A stretch of DNA of 64,000 bases from Heterodera schachtii. Lineage: Eukaryota; Nematoda; Chromadorea; Rhabditida; Heteroderidae. This document shows, one piece after another, positions 40,431-52,456 of this stretch (its first letter is position 1; every line of letters starts with the position of its first letter). Under the pieces are notes generated by a model. It worked only from the letters and a program-made list of their open reading frames with translations, did no database searches and was not told the DNA's origin. Both the position numbers and the translations under genes were made by a program. The stretch lies in the NCBI GenBank assembly GCA_023374025.1, contig SIJG01000059.1, forward strand, positions 203,286 to 267,285. Direction: 5' to 3'.

Positions 40431-41194
40431 GTGCTGAGTCCGTTATATAAAAACCATCAAAATGGGCGTTATATAAAAAACCATCAAAAGAAAAAATGTC
40501 AATATAAAACTGTCCATAACTTTTGTCAAAGCTAACCAAATTAGACATTCTTGATATGGTTCGATAGCACTAACATTTCTTTATTAGATCATCTAATTTT
40601 AGAAAATTTGGCCAAGTTTGAGCAAAGTTATGGCCAAAAGTACACAAGGCACCGGGTTTTCACACATTTTAGGCCATAACTTTTTTTAAACCTAATGAAA
40701 TATTTTGAAATTTTGCAGGAATAAAGGACACCTAGGGCTATCGAATGATATCAAGCGTTCTTAATTTTGTAGGTTCTGAGAATGTTTTGGTCAGAATTTT
40801 TGATGATCAACATTTTTTTATGTCAATTGAAAAATGTCCGTTATAAATTTCTTAGATTTTATATTTTCTTGCTATTATTCGATAGTCCCTAGGTGTCCTC
40901 TATTAGCCTGTTAAATTTCAAAAAATTTCGTTAGGTTTAAAAAATTTATGGCCAAAAATTTTGTGAAATCCGGTTCCTTGGGTACTTTTGACCATAACAT
41001 TGCTCAAACTTGACCAAATTTTTTGCAATTTAGGTGTGTTAATAGAGAAATGTTAGAGCTATCGAATGATACCAAGAATGTTTAATTTGGTTTACATTAA
41101 CAAAAGTTACAGATAGTTTTTTGTTGCAAATTTCCATTTGATGGTTTTTTATATAACGCCCTTTTTGATGGTTTTTATATAACGACATAGCACC
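40431..41194. mobile_element. Mutator-like fold-back MITE
   Basis: A 764-bp element whose halves are inverted copies over nearly the whole length. The ends are GTGCTGAGTCCGTTATAT at the left and, complemented, GGTGCTATGTCGTTATAT at the right, each followed by two spaced copies of GTTATATAAAAA(A)CCATCAAA. It is flanked by a perfect 9-bp direct repeat GTGTCTACT (40422-40430 and 41195-41203), the target duplication expected of Mutator-like elements. Interior pairs include CACCTAGGGCTATCGAATG against CGATAGTCCCTAGGTG. No transposase is encoded. Confidence 0.85.
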
Positions 41195-41242
41195 GTGTCT
41201 ACTATTAATGGAGAAAATTGGCGAGAAGTGGTGTAAAAGAAT

Positions 41243-41414
41243 TGAAAAATTAAAAAATTTGAAAATGACTTGCATCCCGCCGTACATTAGTGTTAACACG
41301 ACGGCACCGTGTTTTGTGAATTGAATAATTTAAATTTATTATTTAATTTTATCGATCACTGAGTTTTTTGTGGAACGCTCACTTTGAGCTTTTCTGTGGA
41401 ACGACCTAGCACCT
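41243..41414. mobile_element. Partial copy of a related element
   Basis: The right end reads GTGGAACGACCTAGCACC, with an upstream spaced GTGGAACGCTCACTTTGAG. This layout parallels the right terminus of the element at 40431-41194 (ATATAACGACATAGCACC with an upstream ATATAACGCCC). The left part (TTTGAAAATGACTTGCATCC ... GGCACCGTG ... GTGAATTGAATAATT) is shared with 54983-55190. So this is a truncated member of a dispersed family. Confidence 0.5.
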
Positions 41415-43167
41415 TACCAAACTTTACTATAACATTAGTTATCTCAGAAATTATGCATCAAATTTGACATAAGTTTTAATGTATTTTATGAAAATATAAA
41501 AGATATTATTTTTGAAAAGTTGTTTAAAGGTCGGCATAGCTTTTACTAGAAGCTTTTGAATTAATTTGAAAAGCGAGGCATATGAATTCGTGAGAGCCTC
41601 CAAAGCACTAAAGGACAAATTACATTTTTGAATAAATAAAATCCTATCACCACTGAATAAATAATTTTTGATAAATTTTTAGTTATGCGCAAATTTTTTC
41701 GATTTTGTACCAATATTTTAGTAAATTTGTTTCTATTTTTTAATGATTTTATTTTTTAATTTTCGTTTTGTTCAAAAAAACTTTCCAAAATTTTTTAAAA
41801 TTTTTAAATTTAAGCAAAATCTCTTTTTTGGTCAAATCTGTTAAAAAATTGTCATTAATTTTAAAAGTTTTGCCCATGGACGTTTATAGAAAATTAAGAA
41901 TGAATAAAAAGAAATAAAACAGTGTCATTACCGAAAATAAGCCGATAGAATATCGTAATTAATGAAATTAAACTATAATATTTATTGCTCTTTATTTATT
42001 ATCCAGTATAAATCTAAATAAATTTATCTTAAACATTTCTTTAATTATAAAATATTTTTAATTAAGTAGTTTCATTTATAAATTGATTTTAATATTCTAA
42101 TTTTTAGAGAACATAAATTTAAATAAAGGGCAAATTTTGTTTAAATTTTTTACAGAAATTTCTCGACTAAAAGCAACATTTATAAACTGAAAAGGGGCTC
42201 ATGAAAATTATTAAACTATATTTATACATTAAAATTAGTTTATTTTAAATAATTCCAATATCTGAATAAATATAAAAAAAATAATTTCATAAATTATAAA
42301 TAAAAACAAAACCATTTTTAAAATTTGTTTAAAATATGTTAACTCAAAAGTGCCAATATCTTAAAAACAATTATTAAAAAAGATTATATAAAAGATTGCT
42401 ATTTTAACATTTAAAAACTTTTTTAAAATTATAGCAATAATTATAAATTTATTATTTTTTGTTTTTTTTTTACTATTTTTATTAAAATAATTTCAATATA
42501 AAGCTGGAAATTCCATAGCAAAATAACAAATGCGAATTAAAAAAAAAGAAGAAAAAATTCTAAAAATAATTAAATAATAAAAAATAAGTTTATTATTATC
42601 TAAATAATTTATAAAAAGGAAAATATTAAGCAACAAAAATAATACAAAAATATAATTAGATAACAAAAATATATACATTTAACATAAATATTCATAGATT
42701 CTTATGATTTTAACAAGAATTTATTAATGTTAATCATAATTCTAACATCAAGCAATAAATTAAAAATTTTAAATTTAAATGAATTTATAAAGTTTTATAA
42801 TTAACAATCAAACTTTGTTAAATACATTTATTTAAATTATGATCATTTTATTAATTATTATATTAATTGGTCGAAATCATTTATTCTATCATAAATTAAC
42901 TTTCCCTGGAATATTTTCAATCTTGCGAAGAATAATTGTGTTTTGAATGTTGTCATTGACGCCAATAACCTTTTTTAGTTATTTTGTTGAATTAAATAAT
43001 TTAATTTAGATTCATTTTACTGCATTTTTTTGACCAATTTGCTAAATATTTCTTATTTATTGTTTTTATGTTTTTATATGATAAATTTTTAATAGATTTA
43101 ACTTACCTATTAAACCTCATTTATTACTTGCTAAACCAATTGTTTTTATTTTTTATTATTGGTAAAT
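41415..43167. other. AT-rich intergenic DNA
   Basis: No gene seen. A weak copy of the 5767-type repeat lies at about 42885-42960. Confidence 0.45.
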
Positions 43168-43254
43168 ATGAAGACGTTTTTGATGTTGGAAGCGTTTGGG
43201 CGCGAGTATCTCAGCCCATGGTGGCTACTTTTAACTTTTGATGTAATTTTCTAA
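43168..43254 (+). other. Exon-like micro-ORF island
   Basis: A GC-raised patch open for 28 codons from ATG to TAA, with EAFGREYLSPWWLLL in the middle. The opposite strand is also open across the same patch (reading SSHHGLRYSRPNAS), so strand and coding status are uncertain. No family recognised. It could equally be the conserved core of a repeat. Confidence 0.15.
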
Positions 43255-43699
43255 TAAATAAGTTCCTATTAATGAAACGCTAATGTACTGTTTTATTTTG
43301 TTAATTCAGAGATGGCGTGAAGCTTCCGTATAATTTTAGTGTTTTTTATAATTCTTTAATATAGTCATGAAAATTAGTTAATTTATATTTATATCATTTA
43401 ATTTATTTAAATATTACCTTATTTTTTTTATTAAAGATTATTAATTTTTAACAATTCATTTTTTTTTTTATTTTTCTTTCTTTTTAAAAATTTTATTATT
43501 ATTTTTTTGTTTAATATTAGCATAAAGCAATTCGGTAAATTTTGTGCTCTTTATTATGCCTCTTAAATTTTCCAGAAAAATTTTCACATTCTCCTAGTAA
43601 TTTTTTTTTCGAAAATTTCATTTATTTCAATCTATTTTTGACTTTGTAGGTCGCAAGCTTTTTAATGTAATTTTGTGTACATTTTTATATATTTATTCT
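43255..43699. other. AT-rich intergenic DNA
   Basis: Nothing recognised beyond poly-T runs. Confidence 0.5.
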
Positions 43700-44040
43700 A
43701 TCAAATTCAAAACTAGGGTTGCTCCCCGACATGTTTCGGGGAATTACGAAAGTCGTAAATTGCACTTGAAATAAGATGGAAGAATCTTTAAATGAGTTTT
43801 TAAGACTTTTTTGTTCTGGAATTTTTCTTTTTGTGTTTTTTTTATACTTTTTATGAAAATTTCCTCCCCGTGTCGCCGCCGATAAGCGCGACGAAAGATC
43901 ACAAGAAAGAGATGATGAATAAGCAAAATGTGACTTTTTCAAATTATAGCGAAATTTTGCTTGAAAATTCTAAAATTTTTCTCGGCTGCGCCTATCGTCA
44001 TCTCAGACCCCCAAAATTCTTTTAAATTTACAGAATTTAA
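43700..44040. repeat. GC-variable block with hairpins, probable mobile-element relic
   Basis: Contains the palindrome CCCCGACATGTTTCGGGG (43723-43740), then GTCGCCGCCGATAAGCGCGAC (43872-43892), where GTCGC and GCGAC can pair, then TCGGCTGCGCCTATCGTC near 43982. Reading frames of 60-85 codons occur on both strands but none is recognisable, and C- and G-runs are grouped in short patches as in MITEs. The 17-base core GTCGCCGCCGATAAGCG recurs at 46327 with one difference. No terminal inverted repeat pair was established. Confidence 0.4.
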
Positions 44041-44121
44041 CCCAAAAATTGCCAATTTTTGGTGAAAATCATTAAATAGAAATTAATCATTTAAACAGAA
44101 TATATATTTAATTTTAAGACC

Positions 44122-44234
44122 AAATTATTTTATGTCTAATATCAAAATTTAAATTAAATATAATTTTTTTAAAGTTTCATTAATTTATTTCAATTTAAAA
44201 CGAAAAAATAATAATTTTTATTAAAATTAATGAT
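44122..44234 (+). repeat. Third, diverged copy of the inverted-repeat arm
   Basis: AAATTATTTTATGTCTAA, then ATCAAAATTTAAATTAAATATAATTTTTT and AAAGTTTCATTAATTTAT match the left arm at about 17293-17395 with scattered differences. It carries the arm-specific junction (AAATATAATTTT) rather than the satellite version (AAATATTTATTTTC). A sequence like the arm therefore exists outside the inverted duplication. Confidence 0.65.
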
Positions 44235-46326
44235 AAATCTGAATTAATCTATTCCAATTTTCATAATCTGAGAATTTGAATAAGAAAAAGTACAAGACAT
44301 AAGAATGGTTAATATTTTATTTACATCTGCCATATATAAAGTAAGAATTCACTGAATTAATAATAGAAAATTAAATTTGTCATTTGAACAAACAAATTAA
44401 TATAAACTAAAATTGATTGTTTTAAAATTTTGAAATGTAATTTAAGTTCGTTTTAAAGAAACTTGACAATAAAAAGTAAATAAATGTGTACGAAAATATA
44501 TGTAAAAAAAATAAAATTCATTTAAATTATTATTTAATATGGAAATTAATAATTTAAGAAAAAGAAGCAGAAATCAACTACATAAAATGAATTTTCAGCA
44601 TGGTAAAAAAATAAATCTATGATAATACTTAAGTCAAAATTCAGAAAGAAACAAATCATTAAAACTAAATTTATATAATTCATAAAAAAATTATTAAATT
44701 TGATGGTTAATTGACTTATTGACGAATGTGAACATAAAGAATTGAAGTCAGAAAAAAATAGCTAAGTATTCATTAATAAGTTAAAAAATCTGCTAATACA
44801 TTGTTTTTAATAATAATAAGTAACCATGCTGCTGTATCAAAAATATTTATTAAACGGAGAAAAGCATTAAAATTAAAATTAAATAGCTATTTCTAAATTA
44901 TTCTAATAAAAATTATAATAAATTGACGCAATATTTACCCATTCACACTCTTGACGAATTGTTATGAATTTAGTCAAATTATGGAATGTTAATTAATTAT
45001 TAGAATAGTATGATTTGATACAAAATATTTACATTAATTAGCAAGAAGTTCATTATTTATTTAATAATATTATGAAGAAATCATTAAAGATATAATTTCT
45101 AAATTTATTTATCACTAACTTATATCCTTAAATTAAAATTAATTCGAAAAAATATTTAAAAAAAAACAATTTAAATTATATAAATATGGTTATTATTTTT
45201 TAACTGTTATTGCAATAAGACAACAAAATCAGAAAAAAAAATTAAAACCATCAAAAAATTCGAATGTTTGTCATTACGAGAACGAGAATTTATTTATTAC
45301 TTTAAGATTTATTTTTTTGAAATTGTAGAAATTTTCAATAATAATTAAAAATGATAAATAATTTAAAAAACCAGCAAAAATATCACCTAAATAAAAAATA
45401 ATAATAATTAATTAAATAGATAAAAACTGAATATTCCTTATTAAAAAATAAATATTATAGTATTATTATAATTAATTTAACTATGAATAAAAACAATTAA
45501 ATTAAAAAATTTTTAAGATATAATTAAACAGAAAAAAACATAAAAATTTATAAATAATTAAAAAATATTATTTTTTTGCCAGCTCATTTTAATAACTTTC
45601 CGAAAATAAGCACCATTTTACAACTGCTAGTAAAATAATGCATTTAATAAAATAGGGACGTTTTTTAGAATGATGTAACTTTTGAAAAAATCTGAAAAAT
45701 TCATTCAGGCTTAACTTTTGAAACTGATCAAAAAAGTCAATTGCAACAATTTACTCATTCGTCAGATAAAATTGAAAATTTATTAATTATATTTTTCATA
45801 AAGAAATTGTATGCTTTTATTTTTGAAAAAGATCTGCTTTGTGCTATATCGATATTTACTTAATATTTTGATTTTTTAATACTTTAGAATAATTAAATAA
45901 ATTATTAATTTGAATTTTTATTATATTTTGAAGCTTAAATGAAAAATTTAGAAGTATATGTAAATATTAGTGGTAAATTAATATTCTCCCGTATGTTCTT
46001 TCCTTCTTTGAACTTCCATTGCAGCACTGTATTAAAAAGCTTTACTTTTATTAATTTCGCTTGAATTTAAATTTTTAACAAAACAACGAAAAAAATTGAT
46101 ATTTTTTACTTTCTTATTAATTTAGTATTAATTTATAAAATAAATTAAAATATTTTAAATTTTTTTGTTTAAATTATTCAAATAAACTTATTTGTAAATT
46201 AAAATTTTTATTTCATCATCATTAATTACTCATTCTTTTTTATATTTATTCCATAAAAAATTGAATAAATATATAAACGTTCTTATAATTATTTTATTAT
46301 TTATATAGGTTTTATCTTTATATCGG
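44235..46326. other. AT-rich intergenic DNA
   Basis: No gene, RNA gene or bounded element recognised. Confidence 0.5.
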
Positions 46327-46350
46327 GTCACCGCCGATAAGCGATGGCGA
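46327..46350. repeat. Isolated GC-rich core
   Basis: GTCACCGCCGATAAGCG (46327-46343) matches GTCGCCGCCGATAAGCG at 43872 in 16 of 17 positions, and here CGCC and GGCG can pair around it. It is probably the conserved hairpin of a dispersed element. Flanks are AT-rich and not visibly shared. Confidence 0.5.
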
Positions 46351-49300
46351 AGAAAATGAAATATTCTCTTTATTTTCAACAATTTAATATGAAAAACAAA
46401 AATAATTTATTTATTAGTGTTTGTTTAAATTTTTAGTACTTAAATTTATTTAAATAATATTTTTGTTGTTTCTTTGATTATTATTTTGCATTCCAATATT
46501 GAAGTTTGTTCTTAGGTGTTGGTCCCTTTCAATTAAATTTTTATTTCCATGGCTAAAAATATTGAATTTAACATTAAATAATAATCTTTTTTTTTTCATT
46601 TTTGAATTTATATAAAAAAAACTATCACACATTTTAGCCTCCATTATAAACAAAATTAATTTAAAATTTACTTTAAATTTAATTAATTTTATGTTTATTA
46701 TGAATTTAGTAAATATATATATATTTTCATATTCATTATCATTTTGAATTGCTGCTATATGAAATATGTTTTGTAAGCGACGATTTTGATTTTTTAATTT
46801 TTTTTTATTCAAATTAATTAACTATGTGTTGAGATGAATATATTTTATAATATTTGACCTTAAGTAATATTCTCGCAATTTGGTTAGGAACTATCCGATT
46901 GTTTTGATTGGCTTCTTAAAATATATATTATTTTTTTATTCCCGTGTAAAATAAATGTTTTTTTCTATATTTTTTTAAATTAGAATTATATTTTTCATTT
47001 TTTTGATTTTTTGAATAAAGAAATAAATATAATAATTTTCGAAAAAATTAATTTCTAAATTAAAATAAAATTTACTGCGATAGAATTTAAAAGTAAAGTT
47101 TTATGATACTTTATGATTATTTCGTACTTTTTCTGCTTTTTATTTCTTAATCTTTTATCGGCTTCTTGATTTCTTAAAGAGAGAATTATTTTATTGAATA
47201 TATTTTTTTAAATTATTTTTTATTTATTTCATTTTAACAGAAATTTTTAAAACTTTTTTAATGCATTCGGATATTCATTAAATTCAGTTAGGATTTATCC
47301 AACATATTTATTAGGTAGGTTTACATTTTGATTTCAAGCTTTTTTAACTTTCGGTTAATTCCCAACCTTTACATTTATTATTATTTTTGCTTATTTTTAC
47401 AAAAGAAAAACTATCACATTTTCTAATCTAAAAAGACATTTTTTAAATTATTTAGTTATATTTCACGTTAATTAAAATTAATTAATTTATATTTTGGATT
47501 TAAACCCGAGCTTCAAAAATGCGATTTCTTTTTGTTGCTTGCTATAACTAATTATATTAATTTTAAATTACTGGCAGCACTTTTTGTCCAGCCTTAACTG
47601 CGGTCATTCAGTTTCGTCATTTTTCTTATCGATTCGATTTAAACAAATTAATTTTTTAATTATTTTTTTTATAAAAATTAATAAACATTAAAATTAATAA
47701 AAAATTATTTTAATATAGATACAAATTATTATTTCTATAATATTATTTTTGTATATAATCAATAATTATTTAAAGATCATTTATTCATAATCAGTTGAGG
47801 CAAAATGAAGTTGAAAAAGCTTTCGTATGCTAAAAAATTTCTTATTAATATTCGTTTCTATTTTATTTTTTATCAAAGATTATTAATTTCTAATAAATTA
47901 TATAATATTTTTTGTTTTTCAGTTGTTTATAATTTAATTTATTATTTTTAAGCTTAATATTACCCTCATTAATTATTATTTCAATATTTGAATTATTTTT
48001 TTTATTAAAAGACATTCAAAATATTAAAGAGTTATAAAATATTTAGAAACTATTCTATTTAAAATTAAATTATTTAAAAACATAACTTTAGATTCATTAG
48101 ATTCTATTTCTTTGAACAACAAATTTAAGCCAATTAACATGCGAGAAAAGTAATTAATTATGAAAACATATTTAACAAATTAGAATTTTTTAATGAAAAA
48201 ATAATTTAAATATTTAGAAATTTTTGGCCTTTTTTTCATAAGAATATCATTTAAAATATTTATTTGGCAATAAATTTTCAAGAATAATGTTATTTTCGAA
48301 GCTTTTTTGCTCAATATTAATTAATTAAATTGTTTTAAATAATAAAGAATAATGTTCTATTGCGATTTAAAATTATTCATTTGTCAAGATAGTTTTAAAG
48401 AATCATGAAAATAATAATATGATTTTTTTTTTCAAAAAAAATGTTATTAACCTTATTTCGTTTTATTAAGGTTTCGCACTTTGTTTATAATAAAACTTAT
48501 TCCAAAAAATTATATTTATTTTTAATATTAGAGTAATTTTTAATAATCAGTGTTTTATTTAAATTTATTTATCATTTTAAAATATTAAAAAATTAGTTTT
48601 TTAATAATGATTCAAAACATTGTTACATTTATTAACGAACTTAATTTTTTTCATATAAACAAATAAAATGACAATTATTATTATTAGGTGGAGTTTGTAG
48701 AATTATTTACGGTATTTGTGAACTTAAGTTATTAAGCTTATTTGGATTATTAATTTTATTCAAATTATTAATGTTTAATTATCATTGTGATAATAAAAAA
48801 GGGACGGTGAAATCGCCAAAAAGATAAATATGGCAAAAGTTGAAATTTTTGTTCACTGCTTTATTCACATTCAACTGCTATAATTACAAAGAATCAAATT
48901 CCAATTTTCAATATAAAAAAATTATTTAGTATTTTTAATTTAATATTTTATGGAATGTTAAAATTTAAGATATTTTAAATACTATTTAATGATTATATTT
49001 ATCTTGTGGCATTGACCACATAAATCATAATCGTAGTGATGCAACAAAAAATAACTCAAATAAAAATTCATCCAACAATTTATTGAATAATTTAAATTTT
49101 GTCTTTATTTATTATTTTTTTATATAATATTATTCTTTTTTCAGAAATATAACCTTAAATTTATATGAGTTTGTCATCACTTGGATTAGATATAATGAGT
49201 TTTTGATTATAATAATGTTTTCAAACTTATAATTATGAATAAAGATAATTTATATTTTTAATTTAAATTTTATTTATTTTTATTATGTTTTAAAAATTAA

Positions 49301-49462
49301 TAAAATATTTATTAATTCTATTGTTTACAATGTATGGGGTGGGAGTCATTTTTTATGTAATTTTTAAAAATATTTATTTTATTTTTATTGAAATTTTTTA
49401 ACATTCAATTAGTAAGCGAATTTAATTTTTATATTTCTTAATAATTTATATTTTTTTATATA
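46351..49462. other. AT-rich intergenic DNA
   Basis: No supported gene. A 120-codon minus-strand frame (46450-46812) is discussed among the rejected items. 47885-47975 is the partner of the repeat at 22280. Confidence 0.45.
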
Positions 49463-49585
49463 TCATATTTTGTCAAATATTAATTTTGGTGTGCTTTTTA
49501 ATGTAGGTTGATTTTTATCCATGGCAATTGCATAAGCTAAACCTCCTGACGGACCTGCCTTGTTTCTACGTTCATGTAATTTGTA
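49463..49585 (-). other. Exon-like coding island, unrecognised
   Basis: On the minus strand a 40-codon stretch is open between stops. Its core (49500-49575) is much richer in G+C than its neighbours and reads RRNKAGPSGGLAYAIAMDKN, a composition unlike chance frames in this window. A possible splice acceptor (CGTAG, about 49568) precedes the core. I do not recognise the family. It may be a pseudo-exon or an exon of a gene whose other exons are too short to see. Confidence 0.3.
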
Positions 49586-50245
49586 TTAAAAACAGATTAT
49601 CCAATTTTATTTAAAAAAAATTATTTTTTGATAATAATCTTATTAGCCTAATTTCATAGTGAAATATAAAAGAAAATTAAATAGATTTTAATAAAATCAT
49701 AAAATATTATTTACTAATCAATTATTTAATTGCCTTTTTTATAGTCTTAGTAACTATAAAATTAAATATATTAAAGGAAGTTTTTATCTTTATATTAAGA
49801 ATTTTATATATTTTTATATTTAATTAAAACAATTAAGGTTTTTAAATTTCTTTGTTTTTTCTCTCGGTTTTTTATGTAATTGAATTTTTGAGTTTTTTTG
49901 TGATTAATTTTCTTTACCTAAATTTTTTAATGTTTTTATTTTATTATATAATTAATATTAATCAAAAGTTTAGAGTTTTCGAACGCAAATTAAGTTATGT
50001 TTTTGGTTTATATATTTCCTTTAAAATAAAATAAATGATAATACTTTTTAACTAAATTATATCTCATGTTCAAGACATGCATTTTTTATTTTTTAAATTT
50101 ATTTATAGCAAACAAATGGCACATTGTGCGCTTTTATGGTGCATAAAAATACAAAAATAATGAAATCAATATAAAAATACAGCTAAGTAATAAAATAAAA
50201 TAAATGAAAAATGTGAAAATTTAAAATGTCACAGGTTAGCCGGTC
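49586..50245. other. AT-rich DNA, possibly the LINE 3' flank
   Basis: No gene. It lies downstream of the LINE relic on the minus strand. A GCTATAAATAAATTT run near 50095-50110 (minus strand) could be the end of the old retrotransposon 3' UTR, which is inference only. Confidence 0.35.
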
Positions 50246-50572
50246 TCAAAACTCATTGCTGTTACAAAGTTTAATCACCCTATTAAAGAAATTCTTTTTG
50301 CTTTTGTTTGTATGCCTTTTAACTCATAATAATAATGGTCTGCGAGGTCTTTCTGAGAATGTGAAAAGTTTACCAGTGTTGAGACTGGTCAATCCTTTAA
50401 TAATTTTGAAGCAGGTTGTTAAATCGGCAATTTCCCTCCTTTTGGTTAATTTATTTAATTTACAGATGTTAATCCGTTCATTGTAAGCTCTATGAATCAG
50501 TCCGCATTTTTAAGGGCTTTTTTGTAAATATTTTTGAACAGATTCAAATTTTTCAATGTCTTCTTTGTTTTG
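50246..50572 (-). pseudogene. LINE reverse-transcriptase ORF, C-terminal fragment
   Basis: Read on the minus strand, about 108 codons carry the hallmarks of the region that follows the reverse-transcriptase core in many non-LTR retrotransposon ORF2 proteins. In order these are an IEKFESVQKYL-type segment, KRREIADLTTCFKIIKGLTS, a LFTFSERP motif, and KKNFFNRVIKLCNS near the end (family pattern: NFF-NRV-WN-LP). Two in-frame stops interrupt it: a TAA just before KCGLIHR and a TGA after RRPLLL. The usual Trp of the last motif is replaced by Cys. The polymerase and endonuclease domains are absent upstream, as expected for a 5'-truncated dead insertion. The clade (CR1- or Jockey-like) cannot be fixed. 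Its higher G+C than the flanks supports former coding. Confidence 0.8.
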
Positions 50573-52285
50573 CTATCGATTTAAACATTAAAAAGTATGT
50601 TTTAAAATTTTAAGAATTTATTATTTCACTATCGGAATTATTTTAATAAAATTATTTTAAATATTAAAAAACAATTTATTATTCTTTTAATAAATATATT
50701 ACATTTGAAGCTAAAAGGGTTTAATATTGCCTTTGGATTTTTTTTATTAATTTGAGATATTTAGATTATGGTTTGAAAATAAATTTAACTAGATTATTTT
50801 TAATCTTGTACTTCTTCGTTGTCAATACCTTTGCATTTTAACATTTTGTAATAAATTTAGTTGATTTTTCCATTAGCAAAAAATGAAAAAATCTAAAATA
50901 ATAAACTTTACCATGAATTATTCCTTAAAGTAATTAAATTTTGCCATATTTTTGTTTTAAATAAATTTTTAATAAATTATAAAATAGCAAAATAAAATTT
51001 AAAACATTTTGTTTTAATTGAATTGATTAAGAATATTATAGGGAAAGGTAATTTCGAAGCTTAATTTAAATAAATTAAATTAAAAATTATAAATATTAAT
51101 TGCATTCAGGTAATTTTATATAATGCTGATCAGCTACAGAAATCAATTATTTAATGATTGTTTTAATAATTTAAGAGAATTTTGAGCTTAAATGATTTAC
51201 GTAAATTTTGCATTTCGTAAAAAAATGTAAGTTACTATTTTAATGATTTATTTAAAGAAATAAATAAATTATAATAAAACAACAATTTTGCATACCGATT
51301 GCTGAAATTATGTTATTAAAATATTTTTTTTGTTTTTCTTATTTCATTAAATTTCTTCAAATCGACTCTTAATGTTTCTGTTTTTTTAATATGTTTTAAA
51401 TTTTATATGATTTATTTATAAATTTTATTTTTATATGTTATGTTTTTAGCTCAATATTTTCGGAAAAAAGAAGACTTAATTTATATTTTAATAAATAAGA
51501 AAAATAATTTTTAAATTAACGAAGTATTTATATAGAATATATATAAATAGCGCATTTAATTTAAAATCAGTGATTTTACGACGAAATGCCGATTTATACA
51601 CCATAACAAATGCCGTATAACTGAATTTCACCACATGCTTTTCAAGAAAATTTTTTTGCGAGTTGATCTAATATATTTCATTTTATTTCGCGAATTATTA
51701 TCTTGAATTATTTTTTTAATCTTTTGTAGTAAATTTACTTTCATTTATATCTTTTTAATAAGGTGATTGGTTTAGGTAAAGTACCAGAGATAAAAAATAC
51801 TTCTTTTATATTAGATGAATTGATATGCTTAAATCAATAAATTTTACTTTTTTATTACTACAAATTTTTATATTCACCAGCACAATTCTTTCTTTTATAT
51901 ATATTTTTTGAGTTTTATTTGTCTTTATTTAGTCAAAGAAACTAAAACTGTAATATAATTAATTGTTTTTTTAAATAATATTATTTAGTCTCATAAATTT
52001 ACTATTATAATAAAAGACATATTTATTTTTAGTTTTAACTTTTGAAAAATTTTTAAATAATTTTAATTTTTATCCATTCATTACTTTTAAAATCCGTCTT
52101 CCAAAAAACACATTTGATTATTATAATTATAGTTAGATGAAATTAAATAATATGAGTAATACTAATTAACATAATGTTGTTTTTATTGTTTTAGAATTAG
52201 GTTATTTCTAAATATTTTAATTTATATAACATCATAAAAATAGTTATAATTTTATAATTAATAAATCAGGTAAAAGTAATAATAG
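50573..52285. other. AT-rich intergenic DNA
   Basis: No gene seen. A TAG immediately precedes the recognisable LINE frame and no further reverse-transcriptase motifs were found upstream of it. Confidence 0.5.
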
Positions 52286-52456
52286 TATGTTTCCAAATAT
52301 GCTATGGCATACATCGTTACATATTTAGAATTCATTAAATTTCATTTTAAAACGAAAAGATGTCTTTGTAACCTGAACAGAATGGTCAATGCCATCCGAA
52401 AACTTGAAGAGAACAAAGGGCGAAGTTTTTATTTAAGTATTGTGTTCTGGTTTTAA
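52286..52456 (+). other. Exon-like coding island
   Basis: A plus-strand frame is open for 56 codons. Its centre (52361-52430) is clearly GC-raised and reads CLCNLNRMVNAIRKLEENKG, a plausible amphipathic helix. The pattern KRCL...NRM...IRKL recalls a segment of the GINS subunit PSF1 from memory, but the match is short and weak, and I do not assign it. No neighbouring exons were found. It may be a gene fragment carried by a repeat, or chance. Confidence 0.22.

Noticed and set aside
46450..46812. 120-codon minus-strand open frame
   Set aside because: One of the longest frames in the window and rarer than chance alone would often give, but the translation is Asn/Lys/Ile/Phe-rich low complexity. 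It has no recognisable domain and the DNA is as AT-rich as its flanks.
50226..50486. 86-codon plus-strand frame beginning MSQVSRSQ
   Set aside because: It is the antisense shadow of the LINE fragment, whose conserved motifs read on the minus strand.
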